Shown: positions 1-6,369 of the stretch, piece by piece
How positions within the stretch are numbered: position 1 is the first letter of the stretch
Layout: each line of letters opens with the position of its first letter
NCBI GenBank assembly: GCA_003557605.1
Contig: PWNW01000101.1
Coordinates: 1-10,789, forward strand
DNA length: 10,789 nucleotides
Direction: 5' to 3'
From: Spirochaetaceae bacterium
GTDB lineage: Bacteria; Spirochaetota; Spirochaetia; PWKH01
Program-made: the position numbers and the translations under genes
The notes under the pieces: generated by a model
Told to the model about the DNA's origin: nothing
What the model saw: only the letters and a program-made list of their open reading frames with translations
Databases searched by the model: none

Positions 1-656
1 ACAAAGAAGACGCTGCCCCGCCATCCGGAGGAGTACAGCAGTTCAAGTTCATCAATGATCTGTGCGGTAGTCTTAGTCCTGATCTTCCTGCCGAACAGCT
101 TCGTAATGTCGCAGAAATCACACGAATAGGGGCATCCCCTGGAGTACTGGATGCTCATGGTTGCATAATCCTTCATGTTTACAAGATCCCATCTCGGAAC
201 AGGGGAGACATGCATGTCAGCCCATTCTCCTGCCGGATAGAGGCGTTCTGCAGTTCCCTTTTCCAGGCCGGAGACAAAGGCAGTAATTGATGTTTCTCCC
301 TCACCGCAGATAATATGATCAACCTCCGGGAAATCCTCCCATCCGGTACTGAAGAGAGGCCCTCCTGCAGTTATCGTTTTTTTCATATCTCTGCATTTCC
401 TGATGACTTCCATGGTTGAATGCTTCTGAATGGACATGGCGCTGATCCATACCATATCTGCATCTCTGATCATCTGGTCTTTCAAAGGCTTTACGTTCAT
501 ATCCACAAGGGTGATCTTCCAGTGGTCCGGAAGCATGGCGGCAACGGTTGCCAGTCCAAGAGGTGGGGTACTTGCTTTCTTTCTGATAAACCGAAGTGCT
601 TCCTTATAGCTCCAGAAGGTATCAGGGCACTTTGGATACACCATTAGTATCTTCAT
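1..656 (-). CDS. B12-binding radical SAM protein, 3' end cut by window edge
   Basis: The reading frame starts at the ATG at 656-654 and stays open to the left edge, giving 218 N-terminal residues of a longer protein. Residues 1 to about 130 look like a cobalamin-binding (Rossmann-like) domain: an MKILMVYP opening strand, the segment PDTFWSYKEAL at 11-21, PPLGLATVAAMLP at 31-43, and GEGE at 118-121. The radical SAM [4Fe-4S] motif CxxxCxxC follows at C175, C179 and C182, inside YSRGCPYSCDFC. The PDTFW/PPLGL opening is typical of a subgroup of B12-dependent radical SAM proteins that often carry a DUF4070-type C-terminal region; that part lies outside the window. Relatives include methylases and ring-forming enzymes, so the substrate cannot be named. 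No good Shine-Dalgarno sequence precedes the ATG, but no better in-frame start is seen. The gene is divergent from the phosphoesterase at 902. Confidence 0.88.
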   Translation of the reverse strand, partial: MKILMVYPKCPDTFWSYKEALRFIRKKASTPPLGLATVAAMLPDHWKITLVDMNVKPLKDQMIRDADMVWISAMSIQKHSTMEVIRKCRDMKKTITAGGPLFSTGWEDFPEVDHIICGEGETSITAFVSGLEKGTAERLYPAGEWADMHVSPVPRWDLVNMKDYATMSIQYSRGCPYSCDFCDITKLFGRKIRTKTTAQIIDELELLYSSGWRGSVFF

Positions 657-694
657 AATTGAAATATACCGTGGAAAATCTCGTAAATACATGG

Positions 695-708
695 ATAGTT
701 TTAACTAT
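695..708. repeat. Short perfect inverted repeat, possible operator
   Basis: ATAGTT and AACTAT flank a TT centre, about 40 bases upstream of the radical SAM start. The size and position would suit a repressor site or part of the promoter of that gene. It is short and AT-rich, so chance is a real alternative. Confidence 0.25.
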
Positions 709-732
709 ATTCACCTGATTGTTAACGACAGG

Positions 733-835
733 GGAGTATTCCAGCTGCAGGTTTATCCAGCAGTTCATGCGAATGCTGGGCTTCCCCCTCCCCATGACAG
801 ATCTGCCGGATGCAGTAAGAGTTTGATAATACTCC
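733..835. repeat. Long-range inverted repeat enclosing smaller hairpins
   Basis: GGAGTATT at 733-740 is exactly complementary to AATACTCC at 828-835. Between them is a nested hairpin (CCAGCA/TGCTGG, around 758-780) and a C-rich run near 783-792. If transcribed from the minus strand, this would fold as a branched 5' leader of the radical SAM gene, ending about 75 bases before its ATG. I could not match it to a known riboswitch; in particular I do not see the conserved B12-box of cobalamin riboswitches. The evidence is base pairing only. Confidence 0.3.
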
Positions 836-843
836 AAAATTTG

Positions 844-872
844 TTGACAATACGATCTTAATAAGTAATAAT
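844..872 (+). promoter_or_regulatory. Sigma-70-type promoter of the metallophosphoesterase gene
   Basis: A perfect -35 TTGACA (844-849) is followed, after 17 bases, by AATAAT (867-872), five of six matches to the -10 consensus. Transcription would start around 879-880, leaving a leader of about 22 bases that contains the AAGGA ribosome binding site at 891-895. Confidence 0.65.
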
Positions 873-901
873 ATTATATCATTATAAGAAAAGGATATAG
901 T

Positions 902-1759
902 ATGTCACAGAAAATTGCGTTTGTCTCAGATATGCATATTGCCCCTGACTCAGCAGGAGCTCTCCGGTCGCAGAGTCTCCTTGATCTTCCTCCACGGAGG
1001 AAGAAACACCTAGTGCATGCACTCGACCAGGTGAGGCAGGTCAAACCTGAAGCAGTCTTTTTGGGAGGCGATAATACAAACCAGGCAGCAGACGCTCCAG
1101 GTTATGCACAGGAACTTTTTGACTTGCTTGAGCTCTGTCCCCGTCCCTGGAAAATCATCCCAGGCAACCATGACGTGGGGCCAACTGTTGGATGGCATCA
1201 TCATGACCCGGAAGCTATGAAATCTGCAGTCAAGCGGTACAGGGAGATTTTCGGTATGGACTACTGGGTGCATGAAGCAGCGGGGTTTCAAGTTATTGGG
1301 ATAAACTCGCAAATATTCGGTTCATCACTGCAGGAAGCAGAACAGCAGACCCAATGGCTTCATGAAGTGCTCTCAGTTCCTGCTCCTCCAGACCTTATCA
1401 GGTGCATCTTTTTCCATACACCTCCCTACCTGAAAGACTGGGATGACCAGTTTACCGACGGATCAGAGATGATGTGCCTGAAGCAGGAGGCGAGGCAGCC
1501 TCTGAAGGATATTCTGTTTCAGCATCCGCCGGACATTCTCATAACAGGCCATGCACACCGATTCTGGATACAGCGCGAGCACCGCTGGTGGTGGGTAGGG
1601 CTCCCTGCTACAGCACTTCCCCTCAGCGAGATGGATGCGGTACCAGATCACCTGGTCCCGTCAGGGACAGACCAGGTGGGATGGGTGAGCCTTGAACGTG
1701 ATGCGGAGAGCTGGAAAGCAGAGTTTCATCCACTGTTTACAGAATCTGAATCGCCCTAG
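902..1759 (+). CDS. Calcineurin-like metallophosphoesterase
   Basis: This 285-residue protein has the full set of two-metal phosphoesterase motifs in order: DMH (D10, H12), GGDN (D57, N58), GNHD (88-91), FFHTPP (H172) and GHAH (216-219). These residues bind the two metal ions and activate water for phosphoester hydrolysis. There is no signal peptide or membrane segment, so it should act in the cytoplasm. The arrangement resembles the cAMP phosphodiesterase/Icc-like branch, but that branch also hydrolyses other phosphodiesters, so the substrate is open. The start is well supported: AAGGA at 891-895 lies 6 bases before the ATG, under a strong promoter. The stop overlaps by 4 bases the stop of the opposing membrane-protein gene. 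A strong hairpin (1649-1678) lies within the coding sequence near the 3' end. The gene appears to be monocistronic. Confidence 0.9.
   Translation: MSQKIAFVSDMHIAPDSAGALRSQSLLDLPPRRKKHLVHALDQVRQVKPEAVFLGGDNTNQAADAPGYAQELFDLLELCPRPWKIIPGNHDVGPTVGWHHHDPEAMKSAVKRYREIFGMDYWVHEAAGFQVIGINSQIFGSSLQEAEQQTQWLHEVLSVPAPPDLIRCIFFHTPPYLKDWDDQFTDGSEMMCLKQEARQPLKDILFQHPPDILITGHAHRFWIQREHRWWWVGLPATALPLSEMDAVPDHLVPSGTDQVGWVSLERDAESWKAEFHPLFTESESP
1649..1678. repeat. Strong hairpin inside the end of the phosphoesterase gene
   Basis: CACCTG (1649-1654) pairs with CAGGTG (1673-1678), and inside it GTCCC (1655-1659) pairs with GGGAC (1664-1668) around a GTCA loop, with a 4-base bulge on one side. No T-run follows on either strand, so it is not a standard intrinsic terminator. 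It lies about 80 bases beyond the stop codon of the opposing membrane-protein gene and could slow polymerase there, or it may be incidental to the coding sequence. Confidence 0.3.
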
Positions 1760-2328
1760 TTTCGAAGGCCTGCAGCAATGATTTCTCCAGTAAGCACCCC
1801 AACTGCACCTGCTAGGAGAAGAAATTTCCCTGGGGTGAGAAACGTGAGCAGGGATACCAGCACCTCCGGATGGTCCGGATACTGGATAAGCACTGCTGCT
1901 TGGATACTATTTTCCAGCAGGTCGTAAATCCCTGCAGCTGCAGGGACTGATAGCATGAATCTGGCCCTTCGGGGATACATCCCTGACTCTCTTCTGACCA
2001 GCAGCATCTTGCAGGTAAGAACCAAAAGCAGAGAACTCCAGCTGATGAGAAACAGCATATCCAATGGTATAATGCTCAAGAGGGTAAACCTGCGTCCGGT
2101 ATCTCCCAGATCTCTGAAATGATTCTCCGCCTCCTGGGCGGTATACCCGAAACGGGTATCTAGAATACCCATGCCGCCGGTAATCTCTTCCAGCCGGCCG
2201 ATTCCTGCAGCACTGCTGGTAAGGATCACATATGACAGAACAGTAAGCAGGAAGAAAAACACAGACAAGGCAGTTCCTTTTCTCCTGCAGAGTTCATACA
2301 GCCAATTTTCCTGGTGTTCAATATTCAT
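1756..2328 (-). CDS. Predicted four-helix inner-membrane protein of unknown function
   Basis: I do not recognise this 190-residue protein. It has hydrophobic stretches at about 21-43, 82-110, 124-148 and 157-187, consistent with four membrane helices and no cleaved signal peptide. Between helices 1 and 2 is a polar loop with ILDTRFGYT (55-63) and LGDTGRR (74-80). There is an aspartate, D90, within helix 2 and an acidic DLLEN (136-140) in helix 3. These polar groups may be functional rather than only structural. The ATG overlaps the stop of the AraC-type gene upstream (ATGA, 2328-2325). An AAAGGAT ribosome binding site lies 5 bases ahead, at 2334-2340, so translation is probably coupled. The link to the rhamnose regulator suggests sensing, transport support or envelope adaptation, but that is inference from position alone. 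Confidence 0.8.
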   Translation of the reverse strand: MNIEHQENWLYELCRRKGTALSVFFFLLTVLSYVILTSSAAGIGRLEEITGGMGILDTRFGYTAQEAENHFRDLGDTGRRFTLLSIIPLDMLFLISWSSLLLVLTCKMLLVRRESGMYPRRARFMLSVPAAAGIYDLLENSIQAAVLIQYPDHPEVLVSLLTFLTPGKFLLLAGAVGVLTGEIIAAGLRN

Positions 2329-3215
2329 AGGGTATCCTTTCTTTGAGATTGAGTTGCCCGGTAATCTCTGGGAGTTATACCGATGGTTTTTCTGAACTGC
2401 CTGGAGAAATAATTGCTGTCTACAAATCCGCAGCGTCCTGCAATTGAAGTGATATCTTCGGGAGAAGTCTCAAGCATTCTGCAGGCTTTTCTTATGCGCA
2501 GCTGCAGATGATATTCAATAGGCGAGCAGCCTGTTGCCTGCTGAAATGCCCGGTTCAGGGTGCTGTAGGACATACAGGAGAAATCAACCAGTTCATCAAT
2601 AGTAATCTGGCGGTACTTGTTCTGCTCCATATAGGAAAACACCCGGGAAAGCCGATGAATCTCCCTGCTCTCAGCTGATCCGGTGAGCCCGTAGAATCGT
2701 GAAAGAGTGACTACCGCTTCAATGAAATACGCCAAGGCCATAGCCCGGTTCCCGTACTCCCCGGATGGTCCCTTCAGCTCCCTGCGCATTCTGGAGGTAA
2801 GGTTAGTGATCCGTTTCATCTGTTCTTCCGTCAGCTGCAGTCTGGTGCTGAACCGGTGTCCCTCCCGATACTTCGGCTCAATGAAAAATATGGAATGGTA
2901 TCCGGGCATATGAGCAATATCAAGAAATGCATGATCCAAAAGATAGGCGTCAAATAGAATATTATACAGATGCAGATTTTCCGGGTTTCGATACCCGTGA
3001 GAAAAACCGCTTTCAATAAAGAAAACATCCCCTCCAGATATCCGGTAGGAATCACCTTGGGTGAAGTGAATTCCCGTACCCCCGAGAACTATTACCAGCT
3101 CAGAGAAATCATGGGAATGAAGGGGGAAGGGGACCTGGGGGTTTCGTTCAATGAATTCAAGGCGGAAATCCTGATCTGGAAAAAATTCCCTGGAGCGCAG
3201 GGTAAGGTGATTCAT
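2325..3215 (-). CDS. AraC-family regulator, RhaS/RhaR-like
   Basis: This 296-residue protein is a typical sugar-responsive AraC regulator. An N-terminal cupin domain contains PLHSHDFSEL (31-40), the GGDVFFIESG turn (61-70) and SHGY (72-75); the wording is close to E. coli RhaS and RhaR. The C-terminal DNA-binding domain has two helix-turn-helix units, about 205-226 (ITIDELVDFSCMS...) and 254-275 (DITSIAGRCGFVDSNYFSRQF), followed by the family signature FRKTIGITPRDYR (274-286). It is divergent from rhaA, so the likely role is L-rhamnose-dependent activation of that operon. There is no Shine-Dalgarno sequence, and an in-frame TAG four codons upstream excludes a longer form, so the ATG at 3215 is the only methionine start. 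The gene is co-transcribed with the membrane protein downstream. Confidence 0.9.
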   Translation of the reverse strand: MNHLTLRSREFFPDQDFRLEFIERNPQVPFPLHSHDFSELVIVLGGTGIHFTQGDSYRISGGDVFFIESGFSHGYRNPENLHLYNILFDAYLLDHAFLDIAHMPGYHSIFFIEPKYREGHRFSTRLQLTEEQMKRITNLTSRMRRELKGPSGEYGNRAMALAYFIEAVVTLSRFYGLTGSAESREIHRLSRVFSYMEQNKYRQITIDELVDFSCMSYSTLNRAFQQATGCSPIEYHLQLRIRKACRMLETSPEDITSIAGRCGFVDSNYFSRQFRKTIGITPRDYRATQSQRKDTL

Positions 3216-3221
3216 GGAAAA

Positions 3222-3250
3222 ATAATGCTATTGTTTGGCCTAATTGTCAA
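3222..3250 (-). promoter_or_regulatory. Candidate promoter of the AraC-type gene, implying a leaderless mRNA
   Basis: On the minus strand a perfect TTGACA (3250-3245) is followed after 17 bases by CATTAT (3227-3222), four of six matches. The usual start point about 7 bases past the -10 falls at 3215, the A of the ATG. This fits the absence of any ribosome binding site. The -35 overlaps the candidate -35 of the rhamnose operon on the other strand. Confidence 0.5.
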
Positions 3251-3273
3251 GGCAGATTGTCCTCCCTGATGAT
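3244..3273 (+). promoter_or_regulatory. Candidate weak, activator-dependent promoter of the rhamnose operon
   Basis: TTGTCA at 3244-3249 (five of six) and GATGAT at 3268-3273 (four of six) are separated by 18 bases. The weak -10 and long spacer would suit dependence on the divergent AraC-type activator. The two -35 boxes share the bases at 3245-3249, so polymerases on the two strands would compete. I could not identify convincing repeated activator half-sites. Confidence 0.3.
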
Positions 3274-3315
3274 AGGATGAGGGAATACCAATCAATTCGC
3301 AGGAAGGAGAATCTG

Positions 3316-4584
3316 ATGGAAGAGAATATTCATGTGCGTTCATATGAGACTGCGAGGCAGCAGTACGCAGAACTTGGTGTAGACACCGATGCAGTTCTTG
3401 AGGCTATGAAGCATGTGCCCCTCTCCCTGCACTGCTGGCAGGGTGATGACGTAGGAGGGTTTGAGACTGAAGATGCAGAACTTTCCGGCGGAGGCATACA
3501 GGTGACGGGAAACTTTCCTGGCAAGGCCCGGAATCCGGATGAGCTGAAAGCAGATATCCAGAAGGCCTTTTCCCTGATTCCAGGTACCCACCGGGTAAAC
3601 CTTCATGCCGTATACGGTGAGTTCGGAGGAAGGGCAGTGGACCGGGACCAGATAGAACCGGAGCATTTTTCCTCATGGGCAGACTGGGCGAAGGAGCATA
3701 CTGCAGGACTTGATTTTAACGGCACATTTTTCTCCCATCCCAAGGCCGATTCGGGATATACCCTTTCAAGCAAAGATAAAGGAATTAGAGCGTTCTGGAT
3801 AGAACATGCAAAGAGATGCCGAAGCATCGGAGAGTATTTCGGGAAAGAGCTCGGCACCCCGACGGTGCTGAACCTCTGGGTGCCCGACGGCAGCAAGGAT
3901 GTTCCTGTTGACAGGATGGGATTCAGGGCAGTACTTAGGCAATCCCTTGATGACATATTCTCACAAGAGATCAGTCCTAAATATCTTAAAGAATCGATTG
4001 AAACCAAGCTGTTCGGTATTGGGAGCGAGGCTTATGTGGTTGGGTCCCATGAGTTTTACCTCAGTTATGCGCTTCAGGCCGGTAAAATGATCTGCCTTGA
4101 TCTTGGGCATTTCCATCCTACCGAGCTGATTGCCGATAAGATATCATCGGTCCTACTGTTCCAGGATGAGCTTCTGCTGCATGTGAGCCGTCCGATGCGA
4201 TGGGACAGTGACCATATCGTGGTGCTGAATGACGACATCTATGCGCTGTTCCAGGAACTGGTACGGTGTGAAGTCCTAAACCGCGTGCATATAGGTCTTG
4301 ACTTTTTCGACGGGTCTGTAAACCGTATCGGGGCATGGGTCACAGGTTCACGGGCAAGCCTGAAGGCGCTGCTCTTTGCATTTCTTGAACCCAGGAAACT
4401 GCTTCTGGAATACGAAGAGTCGGGTAATTATTATGCGAGGCTTGCACTGCTTGAGCAGCTTAAAAGCATGCCCTTTGGTGCGGTATGGGACTATTACTGC
4501 CTCACCAGTTCTGCCGCGACGGAAAACAAAGTGATTGGTGAAGTGCTTGACTATGAGCACAACGTATTAAGGAGAAGAGGATGA
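3316..4584 (+). CDS. rhaA: L-rhamnose isomerase
   Basis: This enzyme converts L-rhamnose to L-rhamnulose, the first step of rhamnose breakdown, using divalent metal in a TIM-barrel. The 422 residues match E. coli RhaA (419) along the whole length: HCWQGDDVGGFE (39-50), GGIQVTGNFPGKARN (59-73), NLHAVYGE (95-102), LDFNGTFFSHP (132-142), KLFGIGSEAY (231-240), CLDLGHFHPTE (260-270), LLHVSRPMRWDSDH (287-300) and RVHIGLDFFD (323-332). The acidic and histidine metal-binding segments around residues 238, 262-267 and 299-332 are intact. I chose the ATG at 3316 because AAGGAGA (3304-3310) precedes it by 5 bases and the family N-terminus fits; a longer frame from a TTG at 3244 has neither. The stop overlaps the next start (ATGA), so the aldolase is translationally coupled. 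Confidence 0.97.
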   Translation: MEENIHVRSYETARQQYAELGVDTDAVLEAMKHVPLSLHCWQGDDVGGFETEDAELSGGGIQVTGNFPGKARNPDELKADIQKAFSLIPGTHRVNLHAVYGEFGGRAVDRDQIEPEHFSSWADWAKEHTAGLDFNGTFFSHPKADSGYTLSSKDKGIRAFWIEHAKRCRSIGEYFGKELGTPTVLNLWVPDGSKDVPVDRMGFRAVLRQSLDDIFSQEISPKYLKESIETKLFGIGSEAYVVGSHEFYLSYALQAGKMICLDLGHFHPTELIADKISSVLLFQDELLLHVSRPMRWDSDHIVVLNDDIYALFQELVRCEVLNRVHIGLDFFDGSVNRIGAWVTGSRASLKALLFAFLEPRKLLLEYEESGNYYARLALLEQLKSMPFGAVWDYYCLTSSAATENKVIGEVLDYEHNVLRRRG

Positions 4585-5732
4585 ACAGCAGAGACATGGC
4601 AATTGAACAGCTCATTAAGATATCACGATTCTACGGTGAAAATCCGGAATATGTACTTCTCGGAGGAGGCAATACCTCCTGGAAGGATGAGCAGATGATG
4701 TATGTAAAGGCCTCGGGATATGCCCTTGGCTCCATAGATCGGTCAGGGTTCGCTTCCATGAGCATGGAGGCGCTGAATGCTGTATGGGACAAGGAGTACA
4801 GTTCTGATGAAGAAGTCCGGGAACAGCAGGTCCTGACCGATATGATGGATGCACGGATGCCCGGAGAAACTGCTCGGCCCAGTGTTGAGGCCCTGCTGCA
4901 CAGCTTTATTCCATCTTCTTATGTAGTGCATCTCCATCCTGCCTTGGTAAACGGACTGACCTGCGGGAAAAGGGGGAAGGCTGCTGCTGAGGAGATGTTC
5001 GGAGATTCTATGGTATGGGTTCCCAGCGTTAATCCGGGGTATATTTTGGCAAGGGAGGCACGGTCCCATGCCTTGAACCATCAGAAGAAAACAGGAGGGT
5101 TCCCAGAACTAATTCTTCTGGAAAACCACGGAGTGTTCATCGGAGCAGATACTCCAGAAGGAATTAAAGAGTCCTATACCCAGCTTATGAATGCATTGAA
5201 GCAGCAGGCGGAGCGGGAACCTGACCTCTCTCCATTGGCAATAGACTCCCGAAGGCAACAAGTCCTTCAGCAGGGAATACGCAGGGCATGCTCAGACAGC
5301 CGCAGGGCTGTTGTCGGCATGATGAACCATGAACTTGAGAGGTTTTTAACAGACCGGGAGGCATGTCATCCATTAAGTTCTGCCTTTACGCCGGACCACC
5401 TGCTCTACAGCGGACATACACCGCTTTGGGTCTCAGCGGACTTGTTTGAACGTGATGATCCTGTTTCAGAGATTGAGCAGAAGGTGGGGGAATATGAAAA
5501 AAGAGAAGGTGTGTTCCCCAAGAGCGCTGCGGTGCAGCATACGGGAATATTTGGAATCGGAAGCAATGCCCGGCAGGCTGAATCTGCATGCCTGGTGTTT
5601 CTTGATACCCTCAAAACAGCAGTATACAGTGAATCCTTCGGAGGACCTTCTTTCATGTCCCAGGAACGTATTGACTTTATCCGAAGCTGGGAGGTTGAGC
5701 GCTACCGGGCAAAGGTGCAGGAGAACCAGTAG
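4581..5732 (+). CDS. Class II aldolase, predicted rhamnulose-1-phosphate aldolase (RhaE-like, no dehydrogenase domain)
   Basis: The 383-residue protein is a class II (zinc) aldolase/adducin-family enzyme. Visible motifs are GGGNTS (28-33), KASG (43-46), RPSVEALLH (99-107, catalytic-type E103), the zinc pair HLH (H117, H119) and ENHGV with the third ligand H183. It is longer than the 274-residue E. coli RhaD. Its second half (TPDHLLYSGHTPLWV; a GIFGIGSNARQAESA turn; a C-terminal FIRSWEVERYRAKV helix) follows the aldolase half of the bifunctional aldolase/dehydrogenase RhaEW. The protein stops where that enzyme would continue into its short-chain dehydrogenase domain. Coupled to rhaA by a 4-base overlap behind AAGGAGAAGAGG (4569-4580), it should cleave L-rhamnulose-1-phosphate to dihydroxyacetone phosphate and L-lactaldehyde. 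Substrate assignment rests on context; another ketose phosphate is possible. Confidence 0.85.
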   Translation: MNSRDMAIEQLIKISRFYGENPEYVLLGGGNTSWKDEQMMYVKASGYALGSIDRSGFASMSMEALNAVWDKEYSSDEEVREQQVLTDMMDARMPGETARPSVEALLHSFIPSSYVVHLHPALVNGLTCGKRGKAAAEEMFGDSMVWVPSVNPGYILAREARSHALNHQKKTGGFPELILLENHGVFIGADTPEGIKESYTQLMNALKQQAEREPDLSPLAIDSRRQQVLQQGIRRACSDSRRAVVGMMNHELERFLTDREACHPLSSAFTPDHLLYSGHTPLWVSADLFERDDPVSEIEQKVGEYEKREGVFPKSAAVQHTGIFGIGSNARQAESACLVFLDTLKTAVYSESFGGPSFMSQERIDFIRSWEVERYRAKVQENQ

Positions 5733-5733
5733 C

Positions 5734-5761
5734 TCAAGTCAGCATCATGGTACTGACTTGA
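5734..5761 (+). terminator. Hairpin just after the rhamnose operon
   Basis: TCAAGTCAG (5734-5742) and CTGACTTGA (5753-5761) form a perfect 9-base-pair stem with a 10-base loop, starting 2 bases after the aldolase stop. No T-run follows on the plus strand, so it is a weak or factor-dependent terminator, or an mRNA 3'-end stabiliser. Confidence 0.45.
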
Positions 5762-5766
5762 TGCAG

Positions 5767-5802
5767 AAAAAAAGCAGGACTGAATAGTTCATCAGTCCTG
5801 CC
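5767..5802 (-). terminator. Intrinsic terminator of the RRM protein gene
   Basis: Read on the minus strand, a perfect 10-base-pair stem (GCAGGACTGA at 5802-5793 with TCAGTCCTGC at 5784-5775) and an 8-base loop are followed at once by eight T residues (5774-5767). This is a textbook rho-independent terminator, beginning 24 bases after the stop of the gene. Confidence 0.9.
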
Positions 5803-5825
5803 GCATACTCTCTGGTACCTATGTA

Positions 5826-6098
5826 TTAATAATAGTTGTTTCTCCGGGGTTTTCTCTCAAGAGCTTCATTGACTCTGAGGTTCCTTCCGTCGTATTCCTG
5901 GCCGTTGAGTGCGGAGATTGCCGCTTCAGCAGCATCTTCTTCTTCCATTTCAACAAACCCGAAACCCTTGGGGCGGTTTGTATCACGGTCATTGATGATA
6001 TTCACGCTCAGTACGGTTCCGTACTGGCTGAACAGGTTGTTCAACTGATCTTCAGTTGTTGCGTAGTTCATGTTCCCTACATAGATTTTTTTTGCCAT
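5826..6098 (-). CDS. Small single-RRM RNA-binding protein
   Basis: The 90 residues form one RNA recognition motif with little else. RNP2 is IYVGNM (5-10) and RNP1 is KGFGFVEM (44-51); their aromatic residues stack on single-stranded RNA bases. The fold continues through EDAAEAAISALNG (54-66) and the last strand GRNLRVNEA (71-79). A short basic and aromatic tail, ERKPRRNNYY, replaces the long glycine-rich tail of many eukaryotic relatives. Such proteins occur in cyanobacteria, spirochaetes and Bacteroidetes, where some respond to cold; targets here are unknown. An AAAGGAT site (6104-6110) precedes the ATG by 5 bases. The gene has its own terminator and flanking spacers, so it is expressed alone. 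Confidence 0.95.
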   Translation of the reverse strand: MAKKIYVGNMNYATTEDQLNNLFSQYGTVLSVNIINDRDTNRPKGFGFVEMEEEDAAEAAISALNGQEYDGRNLRVNEALERKPRRNNYY

Positions 6099-6335
6099 AA
6101 GACATCCTTTCAGCAGATCCTTGCCTGCTGTTCATAAAAAATTACTATACGAGAAAGGCAAACACAATCTATTAAATCATCTACCCGGATATTTTCAAAC
6201 GAAGAATACTCAGAGAAGGAAGATTAATAAACCGACAAGCAACATTGCACGTCACTGCCTTACCATAGCGAGATAACCATAGCATGTTGCAGAATTTTAG
6301 TCAAAGGTATGGGAAGAGAAATAGGAGATAAAGTG
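6099..6335. other. Non-coding spacer upstream of the RRM gene
   Basis: This AT-leaning stretch separates two minus-strand genes and presumably holds the RRM gene promoter. A TATAGT hexamer lies on the minus strand at 6149-6144, about 45 bases before the ATG, but no matching -35 box sits at normal distance. A 22-codon frame at 6309-6377 on the plus strand runs into the terminator and is not credible. I see no RNA gene. Confidence 0.4.
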
Positions 6336-6369
6336 AAAAATCAGCATCAGCTGATCCTGTCAGCTGATG
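6336..6369 (-). terminator. Intrinsic terminator overlapping the HAD gene stop codon
   Basis: CATCAGCTGA (6369-6360 on the minus strand) pairs perfectly with TCAGCTGATG (6354-6345) around a 5-base loop. Downstream, after CTG A, there is a run of five T residues (6340-6336). The TGA stop of the HAD gene (6362-6360) is itself part of the stem. Confidence 0.8.

Noticed and set aside
622..837. A 71-codon minus-strand frame in the left spacer
   Set aside because: It needs a TTG start, overlaps the radical SAM start in another frame, and has no domain or ribosome binding site.
657..850. Cobalamin riboswitch before the B12-binding radical SAM gene
   Set aside because: The conserved B12-box and core sequences are not visible; only generic base pairing is present.
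3244..3315. Longer rhaA from a TTG codon
   Set aside because: The extra 24 residues do not match RhaA, and a strong ribosome binding site lies just before the ATG at 3316.
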